From Misgurnus anguillicaudatus (lineage: Eukaryota > Chordata > Actinopteri > Cypriniformes > Cobitidae), in NCBI RefSeq assembly GCF_027580225.2, contig NC_073356.2, forward strand, positions 16,521,501 through 16,585,500: 64,000 nucleotides of DNA, written 5' to 3'. The notes below the pieces were generated by a model. It made no database searches, was not told the origin of the DNA, and saw nothing but the letters and a program-made list of their open reading frames with translations. Positions 11,621 through 22,195 of this stretch are shown in pieces. Every line of letters starts with the position of its first letter. Positions within the stretch are counted from its first letter, which is position 1. The translations under genes were made by a program, and so were the position numbers.

Positions 11621-11744
11621 ATACATGCATGTGTGTGCATTTATCTATACAACGTTATTATACACAGTTCACACACATATATGATGTAAACAAAATCTTT
11701 TATTCTGGTATAGATTAATCGCGATTAATCGATATGTATCCCTA

Positions 11745-14565
11745 GTAGAGTTTTACAGACTAGAAAAAAGTATGCATGAAATATGAAATGATAGAACCAT
11801 AATGCATAGAAATAAAAAATAAATGAAATATGCACGTGAATGAACACTTAGTTACTAATGTCATTAGATAATATTCAAAAGCTTTGTCTATATAGTTGGA
11901 CACGGGTGTATGGCAGCCACACCACCAAATAAAGCTCTGCTACAGTAGTCAAGAATTTGTTGTGGTGAATGATATATCGTCCTCAATACATTGCGATGAA
12001 AGGTTAGGAAACTTGACGACATAGAGGTTCATATGGTGGCGTAATAGGTTTCCTGTACCAAGCAGACGCCAGTCTCTCTTGTCAAGTGAATTACAGTACA
12101 GCCATTCAGAGTCATTCGTCTTTTACAGCTGTTTAACCTTAATAAAGAGGTTTGGAATGTGGAGCTATGCTGAGATTCTCATCTGTTGCCTATGTGACAG
12201 GTTAAACAGTGAAGACAAATGTCTGTATGATCTGTCAAGATACCTCTCAGCGGCCTACAATACTGTGTTGCCTAATAGTTTTTGTAGGTCGAAGACGAAT
12301 GGGCTTACTCAGTGACGGTTTAATCCCATCTAGCAAAAAAATACAAGATTGAAACTTAAGCCATTGTTCATACGCTTAAAACCACATTAAAGGGCAGGCT
12401 TAACATTTCACGCACATCCCTGGCGTGTTAGCTTCCTGTCATCAAATGTGAGTCAGTCTTATTAAAATTATCAATGAAAAACAAATTAATTGTTGCATAC
12501 GGTATAATGCCCATCTAACATGATTTCACTGGCCTGAGCATTGTGCCAGAATAGAAAAGATTTATGCCAACAATACCATCAAAAAGCAATAATTTGACAG
12601 GCATTATGGCACTATGCCAATGAAGACCCAGAGTAGTTTTTCTCCGATTAACACTAGATGCATTTTCTTCACTAGCCTAAAGGTAAAAATCAAAGCCATA
12701 AGATTGCCAGAAGAGCCCAGTGTCAAGTGACATTAGCACAGACTACAGTAGCATCATTTGGAAAGTGCAGGGGTACGCTTGCTCAACTCCAGTAACTATG
12801 AAATGCCCCTGTCAGCTATGTTCAGAGGTGTGCGAGGATTACACAACAGTTATTTCCATAAACATGGACTCGTGAGAGCTCAGCGTTCGGGGTCAGTGAC
12901 TGGTCTGTACTTGTCGAGCTATAGCGTAGATAAAGTGTGCTCTGAAAGGAAGGTGTTATGTTAGCATGTAGGCGGAGGTAATTAAGAGAAGGAAATGTGC
13001 ATTATTAATGGTAATGGCTTATAATAATAGGCTACAGCGTGATCTGTCATGCCCACCGCTTCGGGTCGCTGGCATGTTGATGTACCCGCTGTTGTTCCCT
13101 GGACCTGTCAGAACTGTCACTTGTCTAATGGAGAGCTCTCGAACTCGAGTCGTGATGCTCTTAGTACACAGAGCTGTGCGTGCCATATGAGGAGCAAAGA
13201 CCAAATGTGGTCGCGCTTGCTTTGTATGTCACCCAGTGCTACAAACAGGGTGACGAAAGCTTTCCGATGGCACCAAAACAAACTCATTATGTAAATTGCC
13301 TCTTGCAGCAGCACGCGGTACCAACGTGCCAGATTTCCCAGAATGGGGACATAATATGAAATGGGTCATGGGAACTGAACCAGGTGGAACGAGGGCAAGC
13401 ATAGCCGTATATGGATAGAGAGACGTAGCCTCCAAAAATGGATTTAAAGAAAACAAACATGTGACCGGTTCAAAGTAGCATGGTCATATTTGCAGTCTGA
13501 AGATTGAAAATAGAGTAAAAATAGAGTAAATACACTACGTCTGCGATGCTCCCTTGACAGCCAGCCGTGCATAGTTTAGCATGTTATTGAACTCCGAATA
13601 AACCTTATATTTCATGTGCATGTGTTAATGATTAAATATGCCAATGTTATGTTTTTTTGGTGCCAAGACAGAACGGTCGTTTGTGACACACAGGCAGCTC
13701 AGTGCCTTTTATGAACATCGCACAGTGTTTAAATGATTATACGTGAGATTACTCGGTAAAGTTATGCAAACAACGACGTCTCGTTGTCATGATGGGTCAT
13801 TCCGGGTTCAGGAGTTGACTCGAGCAGACATTCCACAGGTTGTGTCTTCTTACTCAATCTGTTCCCACCTCACACAAAAGCTTTTAACACAGTCCAGATG
13901 TCTCTGGAACACAGTCAGACAAGGAAAATTATCCTCTTGGTTTTCAGGAGTAAATATTTTCATCAGTTTGGAAGGTAAATGGAAACAGTCCGGGCTGGCC
14001 GAGGAGAAGAGACATTCCCCTGCTGCTTCTCTGACACTTGCTTGGTAAGAGAAGAAGGCAATGTAGCGTGCCAGCTTCTGCAACACTCGCGATGGAAGAA
14101 ACGAGTTAAAATAATAGACCACCGTGCTCGCCTCTTGATCTCTCTGAGTAACAGTGACTTTTTGGATCAGTTTTCCACATAAACAGTTATCAGAATTTCA
14201 TTACGTTGCTCTCAGAAGCAGGGTTGGGGAATAGGGGTAATGCTAGTCACTTTACATTTGCAGTAATGTTGCTGTTCAGGTGTTGTGAAAATATTGTAGC
14301 ATATACTGTATCCTGTGCATAAACAAGCTGGATTTTTCAACATGTTGCTTGACAAAACATTGCGTCACTGCCCAGGTAGCCTGGTGCACTTTCACCATTG
14401 GTGTGCCATGTATTTTACACAAGAAGAATGAATACCATACATCTTCAGATTCCCATTCGCAATGAGCTCCAAAAGTGATGCCTTCTCTTTACACACTGAA
14501 AACCCTAATAAGTTGACTGAACTGATTTGATTGAATAAACTTGGTGGTCATGTATACTGAATTTA
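11745..14565. other. Intergenic DNA, no gene seen
   Basis: About 2.8 kb in which overlapping short open frames occur on both strands (notably 13008-13456 and 13743-14182), but none carries a domain motif or splice-bounded exon I can support. Repeat families common elsewhere in the window are almost absent. Confidence 0.4.
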
Positions 14566-15403
14566 GAATTAGTACATTTTCTAAAGGGAAAATCCATATA
14601 GTTTGCTCACCACCATGTCATCCAAAATGTTGATGTCTTTCTTTGTTCAGTCAAGAAAAAATTATGTTTTTTAAGGAAAACATTCCAGGATTTTTCTAAT
14701 TTTAATGGACTTTAATGGACCCCAACATGAAACAGTTTTAATGCAGTTTAAAATTGCAGTTTCAAAGGACTCTAAACAATCACAAACGAGGCATAAGGGT
14801 CTTATCTAGCGAAACGATTGTCATTTTTGACAAGAAAAATAAAAAATATGCACCAGTCATGTAACGCCAGCGCGATCTTACATAATACGTCATCACAAGA
14901 GGTCATGGAGGACTATGCGAAACTATGCCCCAGTGTTTACAAGTGTGGAGAAAGAGGACGATTCTGACGTTGTTGTATGTCGAATGATACTAATTAATAT
15001 CTTTGTGTCAGTTTATTGTTTAAAATGGTCCGCAAATGTGCGTTTCATATATGTAACACTAGACCTTTCCATGGCATTACGCAATTACGTGAAATCGCGC
15101 TGGCGTTGTGGTTTATAAGTGCATATTTTTTATTTTTCTTGTCAAAAATGACAATTGTCTAGATAAGACCCTTATGCCTCATTTGGGATCTTTTAGAGTC
15201 CTTTGAAACTCAGTTGAAACTGCAATTTAAACTGCATTAAAACTGTCACGTGTTGGTGTCCATTAAAATGAGAAACATCCTGGAATGTTTTCCTTAAAAA
15301 AAAAAATTTCCTCCTCGACTGAACAAAGAAAGACATCAACATTTTGGAGGACATGGTGATGAGTAGATTATCTGGATTTCTTTTAAGAAAATGGACTAAT
15401 CCT
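14566..15403. mobile_element. Long palindromic MITE with arms of about 280 bp
   Basis: The left arm (about 14566-14852) and right arm (about 15120-15403) are inverted copies. Both hold ATGTC(A/C)TCCAAAATGTTGATGTC-type sequence, TTTTCCTTAAAAAA, and CTTATCTAG...GACAAGAAAAATAAAAAATATGCAC. The right end reads AAATGGACTAATCCTTTAAA. The spacer of about 270 bp differs between arms and has no gene. It is itself flanked by partial ends (GAAAACCCTAATAAGTT near 14510, TTTTTTAGGGTTTTG near 15446) of another MITE. Confidence 0.75.
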
Positions 15404-15584
15404 TTAAATAGTCATTTACATTTTAAGTTCATTTGCACTTACATTTTTTAGGGTTTTGTTCTTAATAAGTTAAATGAACTAAGATTACTAAGATTGTTTT
15501 TTTAACTAATGTTTAGTCACGATTACTTGACTTTTTAAGTAGGTCCCGTTCTTTCTGTGTTTTTGAAGCTTTGATTGTGTTTAC

Positions 15585-16063
15585 AGTGCGCAATATAACA
15601 TGTGTTCATGTTTCATCTTTAAAAAACGCTGTATTTTTCACACAATTTACTTATCTGTATAGCGCTGTTTTCACTGTCCTTAAAGCAGGCTGATGTCTTC
15701 CCTGTTCTATGAAGTCCCTTCTTCAGAAATACGTAATTAGTTCTGATTGTGTAGTTTGTTTAATGTGTCGTGATTCGATAGCAGCTTAGCTTAGCAGAGC
15801 CGTTTGAGCTGACTAACATATTCCTGTGGGCGGAGTTTAGTCAAAAAACTTTTCTAGTGACGTCATTAAAGCAGGAAGTAGAGGACTGTAGTCCAAACCG
15901 GCCGTTCGCTGTAGGCTTTGAAAGGCGATTCTGTTAAAGAAAATATATCACCTGGCAGAAAACTTTGAGCTTTATCATTTTACAGATATTATTTATGCTC
16001 TAACAGCAACATTACACACTTACAAAAGTTTAAAAAATGGGATCAGAAAGAATGTGACCTTTA
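15585..16063. mobile_element. MITE-like repeat ending GAATGTGACCTTTAA
   Basis: The right end GGGATCAGAAAGAATGTGACCTTTAA is of a type I recognise as highly repeated in cyprinid genomes. The left end is not clearly readable, so the left border is approximate. Non-coding. Confidence 0.4.
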
Positions 16064-16599
16064 ATTTACTGTTGTCTGTCAAAGAGATGCAGTATTACCA
16101 TGATTGGACTGTCAGAATCACTGCTTTTCTCTCTATGACCATACAGTATGCACAAGAAAAAGAAGTCCTTTGGGATGGGCAGCAAACGATGTGTTGATTT
16201 CCTCCAGATGTCTCTCAGCATCCTGTCCTGCCCAAACAAACTTTCAATTCAAAAGCAAGGGGACACAACGCAGAGCTCCTGCGCGTGCGATGTTACATTG
16301 TGCATTCATCCTGTTCTTTAGTGTCCTTCAGGTTTGATGCCAAGCACACTTTGTTACTGTCAGTCTGTTACTATACAGTATGTCCCCTATTTTGAGGGAC
16401 GTTTTTGCTTAAATATACGGCACTGTTTATATCACTTCGTTGTAAGCCTGTGGATACGTTGGTAATTATTTGAGACCATGCTGAAATCAGATCCTGTGAT
16501 TCAAATCTTAATTCTATTGTGAACACTTTACAATAACAGTACATGAATAATGTGCTAATACCTGAACTAATAATCACTTCAATATGAACTATTGATAAG

Positions 16600-17533
16600 T
16601 TAAAGGAAAACACCACCGTTTTTCAATATTTTACTATGTTCTTACCTCAACTTAGACGAATTTATACATACCTATCTTTATTCAATTCTTGCACTTAATC
16701 TTGTACAGTGCGTTGTGAATGTGCTAGCATTTAGCTTAGCCCCATTCATTCTTAGGATCCAAACAGAGATGAATTTAGAAGCCACCAAACACTTCCATGT
16801 TTTCCCTATTTAAAGACTGATACATGATTAGTTATACGAGTAAGTATGGTGGCACAAAATAAAACGTGGCAGTTTTTATTGTATGGTGGAAGAGCACTTT
16901 GTTTGCACTTCGACCAGTAATATTGATGAAAGTTTGAGTGGGGGGAGGGGGGGGGGTTTCACAGGAGTGATGATGTTACTGCGCCACAATGCTAACACAT
17001 TCACAACGCGCTGTACAAAGATTGAGTGTACACGAGCAAGTTTGGTGGTACAAAATAAAACGTAACGCTTTTCTAAGCGGATTTAAAAGAGGACCTACAC
17101 TCCATGGCGCAACAGCACCCTTGGGAGTACTCCGACTCGGCGCAGTAACACCCTCCCTCTCCCATTCTGAGAGGGAGAAGGGGAGCAGACTTTTCAGGCG
17201 AGTCGAAGTACTCCCAAAAGTGCTATTACGCCATACAATATAGTTCCTCTTTTAAATCCGCTTAGAAAAGCGCTACGTTTTATTTTGTACCACCAAACTT
17301 GCTCGTATAACTACTCGTCTTAAATAGGAAAAACGTTGATGTGTTTGGTCACTTCTAACTTTATCTCCAAATGGCACCATTGAATGAATGGGGCCAAGCC
17401 AAACGCCATCGAAGCGTCGCAGCGCGCTCCAGCGCTTACGTGCACGCACACAGATGATAGAGGGATGTATCAACAATTCTTAGTTAAGGTAATAACATAT
17501 TTCAACATTGAAAATGAGTAGACTATTCCTTTA
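16600..17533. mobile_element. Large palindromic MITE, TTAAAGGAAAACACCACC family
   Basis: The left arm begins TAAAGGAAAACACCACCGTT and continues CATTTAGCTTAGCCCCATTC. The right arm ends GAGTAGACTATTCCTTTAA. Internal segments near 17045-17065 and 17273-17300 (GGTGGTACAAAATAAAACGT and its complement) pair. A better-preserved copy is at 46017-46760. A G-rich run lies at about 16940-16957. Confidence 0.65.
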
Positions 17534-17534
17534 A

Positions 17535-18200
17535 GTAACACTTTGGGTAAGTCAAACATCCTCTAAGACCAAGACCAAAAATAACTTTTATGCACAATGT
17601 TTAAGTTTTTAATGCAAAATAAAAAAAATGCCCCACAGCTGTGTTGTAAACATTACTGGCACTGGATTTCTTGCAATATTTACAGTCAACCTCATCAAAT
17701 GTACCGTGATGCGATGCATTCGTAATTAAAATGAGTAATTTTTTCCTTCGTTTTTTTTCCGAGTCATTCCACTGCTGCAATTAAAGAGATAGTTGAAATC
17801 ATCCTAAAGTTGTTCCAAACCTATATAAATGTCTTTGTTCTGCTGAACACAAGGGAAGATATTTGTAAGAAAGCAAAAAACAGGAGCACCATTGACTTTA
17901 ATAGTAGGAAAAACAAACACATGGAAGTCAGTGGTGCTCATAAACGCTTTGGTTACAAAGATTGCCAAAAATATCTTCCTTTGTGTTCAGCAGAACAAAT
18001 GTATGCAGGTCTGTAACAACTTGAGGGTGAGTAAATTATAACAGAATTTTCATTTTTGGGTAAACTATCCCTTTAATGGAAGCAGAAAATTACTTATTTT
18101 AATTATGAATGCATCACTGTACATTTGATGAGGTTGACTGTAAAGTTATTTCTATCTTTCTAGAGCATGTTTGATTTTGGTTACCCAAAGTGTGAATTAA
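17535..18200. mobile_element. MITE with AACACTTTGGGTAA ends, split by another MITE
   Basis: The left arm GTAACACTTTGGGTAA ... CAACCTCATCAAATGTAC ... CATTCGTAATTAAAATGAG is matched in reverse by CTTATTTTAATTATGAATGC ... GTACATTTGATGAGGTTG ... TTACCCAAAGTGTGAATTA. The 296-bp element at 17781-18076 lies between the arms. Confidence 0.65.
17781..18076. mobile_element. MITE, TTAAAGGGATAGTT family, innermost copy
   Basis: It starts TTAAAGAGATAGTTGAAATC and ends TTTTGGGTAAACTATCCCTTTAA. The arms pair through CTTTGTTCTGCTGAACACAA and TTGTGTTCAGCAGAACAAAT. 296 bp, no coding capacity. Confidence 0.75.
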
Positions 18201-18586
18201 TACAGTGACTTACAAACATGTTTTAACATGTAGTTAAGGTGGCTGTTATCCATGCATGAATTCATATGACTCATGACATAGTTATGGTAAGTTCTTGATT
18301 AGTACATGGCTTAACTCATCAATAGTTCATATTAAAGTGATTATTTATTTATTTATTAGTACATGATTATTCATGTACTGCTATTGTAAAGTCTTGCCAA
18401 TTCGATTACAGCTCTCATTCAATTTCAGCTAGTGAAAGGTAAGATATAACAGTTCCAGGAGTCGCTTTGCCCAAGGTTACTGTTTATACGGTGCCGCCCT
18501 AAATTGAACACAAATTTATCCTGCATTTCATTTAGTACATAGAAAATAAAAACTCCGGAAGGAAAAAGTTGCAATGCAGTTTCAAA

Positions 18587-19289
18587 CCAGTCTCATGGAG
18601 ATGCGTATAAATAGCAAGCAGTGTGAAAAGTTGTGCCAAATTCCAATTTTGCTTGCATATACACCAGTCCTTCCTGTTCATTTAATACGGTGCATCTTTG
18701 TGTGTCGTTTTACGTATTGTTTTCTCAATTCAGTTTTTTAAACCAAACCCAAGAGACAATTGTAAAAAAATTAAAAAAATTGAGAAACCAATACATAAAA
18801 CGACACGAAAAGATGCGCTGTATTAAGTGAACAGGAAGGACTGGCGTATCATATGCAAGCAAAATTTGAATTTGGCGTATATTTATTACACGACTTTTCA
18901 CACTGCGTGCTATTTATACGCATCTCCATAAGATTGGGCTTGCAATTTCCATAATTTTGGGTTATTATCTCATCACGTACGTGATCACACGTTTATGTCT
19001 ATTTTTAGACTATGGTCGCTTGGAGTTGGGGTTAGAATTGAGGTTTGAGTTAGGATGTCATTTTATGTAACAAAAAGTTGTTCTAACCCCAAACCTAACC
19101 TAAGAGACAATGGTAAAAACTTAAAAAATTTGAGAAACCAATACATCAAATGACACGAAAAGATGTGCCGTATTAAGTGAATGGGAAGGACTGGCGTAAC
19201 ATATGCAGGAACTGGAATTTGGTATATGTATTGCACGTCTTTTCACACTGCATGGTATTTATACGCATCTCTATGAGACTGGGCTCGCA
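18587..19289. mobile_element. Two adjacent copies of a GAGATGCGTATAAATAG palindromic MITE
   Basis: In copy one (about 18587-18937) the left arm GGAGATGCGTATAAATAGCA pairs with GCTATTTATACGCATCTCC, and inner CCAGTCCTTCCTGTTCA pairs with TGAACAGGAAGGACTGG. Copy two (about 18938-19289) keeps its right arm and a CTAACCCCAAACC core but has a truncated left arm. A further complete relative is at 41507-42032. The internal open frames read through the palindromes. Confidence 0.65.
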
Positions 19290-19840
19290 TTTCCATAATT
19301 TGGGTTATTATCCCATCACGTCCATGATCACGCAGCAGTTGCTGCCTTTCCACAATCAATAAATATGGACCCACTGAAAATGAAAAGATAATTATTAGAA
19401 GAAAACTTTCATTTGAATCATTAAAGTGAAAGATTTACATTTCGGTTGACAACATCCTTACTGGCTTTGAAGAAACGCGCCTCTGATGTGAAATAACATT
19501 AGGTTGGCTGCATAGACAGTTATACATGAATATGAATGAAACTGCTTGTTATGACCCGAGATGCTCATTAAAAGGAAAAATTCCTCTGTTTGTTCACCCT
19601 CGGACTGTGTGGTCTGCTGCATTAATCACAGCGCTGGCTGAAAGAACATTTTTACATTTCAAATTTGCAGTTTTTCAAAGGCCGCTCTGTTTATGGGAAG
19701 TTTAGTGAATTCAGTCAGTAGACAGACAATAGAGGCATGACTCAATGATGAGAGGAATTCCTGCATGGACATTGTGTGCTAGTCTCGATAGGCAGTAAAA
19801 CATTTTTGAAAATAACATTTGATAAAGAAAATATGTACGT

Positions 19841-20256
19841 TTAAAGGGGACATAACATGAAAATCTGACTTTTATCATGTTTAAGTGCTATAATTGGGTC
19901 CCCAGTGCTTCTATCAACCTAGAAAACGTAATAAAGAACAACCAAGTAACTTAGTTTTGGTAAACCATTCTCTGCAAGCATGTGAAAAAATAAGTAATTG
20001 AAACTTGTGATGTCAGAAGGGGATAATACCGCCCCTTAATCTGCACTATCCAACCACGGCACTTCCATTTAGTGCAGAGATCAGCTCATTTGCATGTTAA
20101 AGGACACACACAAAAACGGTACATTTTTGCTCACACCTACAAAGTGCCAATTTTAACATGCTATAATAAATTATCTATATGATATTTTGAGCTAAAACTT
20201 CACATACACACTCTGGGGACACCAAAGACTTATTTAAGATCTTGTGAAATGTCCCC
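19841..20256 (+). mobile_element. MITE, TTAAAGGGGACATAACATG family, copy 1
   Basis: It starts TTAAAGGGGACATAACATG and ends TTGTGAAATGTCCCC. It shares long blocks with the reverse-oriented copy at 54940-55372, for example GGTCCCCAGTG, AACCATTCTCTGCAAGCATG and CAGCTCATTTGCAT. The right end abuts the next MITE at its TTAA. Confidence 0.75.
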
Positions 20257-20257
20257 A

Positions 20258-20738
20258 TTAACTCTTTCGCCGCCAGCGTTTTTTTAAAAAGTTGCCAGCC
20301 AGCGCCAGCATTTTTTATGATTTTCACAAAAGTTTAATGCCTTCCAGAAAATGTTCTTCTTTAAATATATAAACAAACAATATATCATGAAAGAATGAAA
20401 GAACAGACCCTTTGCTTTCAAACAAAAAAACCTTGATTAGTTCACCTCTCAAATATGGGTAGGTTTCTTCAAAAACACCCAATTTTGAGCAAAAAGCTGA
20501 GCTAATTCCATTTTTGTGAGGGACTTTTGATAGAGATCAGATTCAGAGCGATCTTTAAAACATACACAGAGTTCTTTCTCTTTCACGCGAGGCGCTACTT
20601 CCGGGTTGTATAAGTTGCAGAAGTGCGCCACCTGGTGAATAATATTCGGTATTGCGGAAAGCCGGAAATTCTCGCCACTGGCAGGAAAGTTTTCTCTTAA
20701 TTGACGAGTTATCTCGTCAAAGGCGGGGAAAGAGTTAA
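20258..20738. mobile_element. MITE with TTAACTCTTTCGCCGCC ends
   Basis: The left TTAACTCTTTCGCCGCC and right GGCGGGGAAAGAGTTAA are 17-nt inverted copies with one difference. The element is 481 bp and non-coding. It carries a strong CTCF-like motif on the minus strand (TCACCAGGTGGCGCAC, 20623-20638). TTAA stands at both ends and could be a piggyBac-type target duplication or part of the terminal repeat. Confidence 0.75.
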
Positions 20739-20752
20739 ATAAGGCACACTTA

Positions 20753-21196
20753 TGCTGCGTTCACATCAGCCACGGTAGAGGCATCAAGCGCGAGTTATTT
20801 CAATGTTAAGTCAATGTGAAGACGTGTTGATGCGTGACTGGAGGTCTCGCGATGCGAATGAGGCGTTTAGTGTTTTAGTTCCGCCTCATTCACTCAGTCT
20901 AATTGAGCGTTGCCGCGGGAAACATACAAGTTGAAAAATTTGAACTTTGGCGGAAAAAACGCACCACGTTAACCAATCAGGAGCTTGCTCTAGAAGTGAC
21001 GTGATTACAGAAAGCAAGCAGAGTCGCAGAAGCACCTCCCATGACGCAAATTTCCGCGTGAATGTCTCGATGACAAGAATTTCATGCGCAGCTTTCACGC
21101 ATAAATGAAGCTAGTAAACTCGAAATGTTCAAGTGGCAAACTAGACACGGAAGACGTGAATTTGACGCCTCAAACGTGGCTGGTGTGAACCCACGG
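20753..21196. mobile_element. MITE with TGCGTTCACATCAGCCACG ends
   Basis: The left TGCTGCGTTCACATCAGCCACGG pairs with the right CGTGGCTGGTGTGAACCCACGG. The body is richer in CpG than its surroundings and non-coding. Short frames inside lack any motif. Confidence 0.65.
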
Positions 21197-21404
21197 TTGG
21201 ACCCACAATTACCATAAGACAGAGTTCATACATTTTAAATCGTGACAAAGAGGTGTCATTTACCGAGTGCCCTAAAATACTTCCATCACCATCTTGTATG
21301 TGAAGCAGGATTCAGGGTTTGTACAAAGATCTAAGTTAAATATGATAATGGAGATTACAATGGAGAATTCAAAACAACTACACTCTCATAAAGGAAGATG
21401 CAAA

Positions 21405-21480
21405 AGCTACCACGGGTACACATCTGTACCTAAAGAGTGCATATAGGTACCTCACAGGTACATATCTGTATCTAAAGTAC
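21405..21480. repeat. Fragment of a GGTACATATCTGTACCT repeat
   Basis: Alternating GGTACA and TGTACC/TGTATC segments resemble fragments near 40586-40860 and 53060-53130. It is too short and diverged to define ends. Confidence 0.35.
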
Positions 21481-21541
21481 GAAGTATAATCTGTTTTTCT
21501 TATGCACAGCCTTGCAAAAAATAATTTATTTGACTAGTACG

Positions 21542-22187
21542 TAGAGCTGCACGATTCTGTATAAACTGAGAATCACGATTCTTTTGCTTAAAATAAAGAA
21601 TAAAAATTAGTTTTTACAGGTGCAAAGAATTGAGCGTAATCGTTTTTTTGACGCTCTCGCTGGCGGCGTGAATGTTCATTGGGTGAATAAATCTACATGA
21701 ACGCTAAATTTTTACGCCCACTAGCTACTTGGGCCAAATACAGGAAAACGTAATGTAAGCAGTCAAGTGCAAAGACAGCAAGTGTGGTTATTTGGACGCA
21801 GCCAATGTTTCCCCCTGTGCTAAAAACCCTTTCGGAAGGTATAAGATCCGGAATAAGATTCGCCTTTTGGTACTAAAACAACGTCAAGGTTCTTGTCGGA
21901 CGTACCTGCGCATTGCTCTCTTTAGTTTCTGTTTCTTTCTGTCTAACTTCTTGGTGAAAGCATCCGCTGTACCAGTGGAACCAGCACAAGCACATCTGGC
22001 TTGCGCAATAATAAATGTGACGTCAAGACGTCATCGCGGCCGATGTGATGTGTTGTCGAGAGAACTGATGAGACTGCGTCTTTCCTCTTTTAAAATATAA
22101 TTACCTGAATTGTCGAAATGCTGAATTAAAATCTTTGGGGGTTTGAAACGAGATCACGATCTCTTAACGATTAATCGTGCAGCTCTA
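21542..22187. mobile_element. Non-autonomous hAT element, TAGAGCTGCACGATT ends
   Basis: The termini TAGAGCTGCACGATT and AATCGTGCAGCTCTA are perfect 15-nt inverted repeats. Flanks CTAGTACG (21534-21541) and CTCGTACG (22188-22195) form an 8-bp target duplication with one change. An open frame inside (21792-22100) has no BED finger or hATC feature, so the 646-bp element is taken as non-coding. Confidence 0.85.
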
Positions 22188-22195
22188 CTCGTACG

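Larger units (their letters stand above)
10069..11744. mobile_element. hAT-type MITE interrupted by two other transposons
   Basis: The left end AAGGGATGCATAATCGCGATTA and the right end TAATCGCGATTAATCGATATGTATCCCTA are inverted copies. The flanks GTAAAGTT (10061-10068) and GTAGAGTT (11745-11752) look like an 8-bp target duplication with one change. The inside has been invaded by a MITE (10147-10385) and a Tc1 element (10459-11620). Confidence 0.65.
16521..18394. mobile_element. Outer MITE of a four-element nest
   Basis: The left fragment CACTTTACAATAACAGTACATG...CACTTCAATATGAACTATTGAT (16523-16597) is the inverted copy of the right fragment ATCAATAGTTCATATTAAAGTG...CATGTACTGCTATTGTAAAG (18319-18391). 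About 1.7 kb of later insertions separates them: 16600-17533 and 17535-18200, the latter split again by 17781-18076. Confidence 0.6.

Noticed and set aside
13008..13456. Cluster of overlapping frames on both strands
   Set aside because: Overlap in several frames without motifs indicates a chance stop-poor stretch.
21792..22100. 102-codon frame inside a hAT element as transposase
   Set aside because: No BED finger, RNase-H-like or hATC dimerisation motif is visible.
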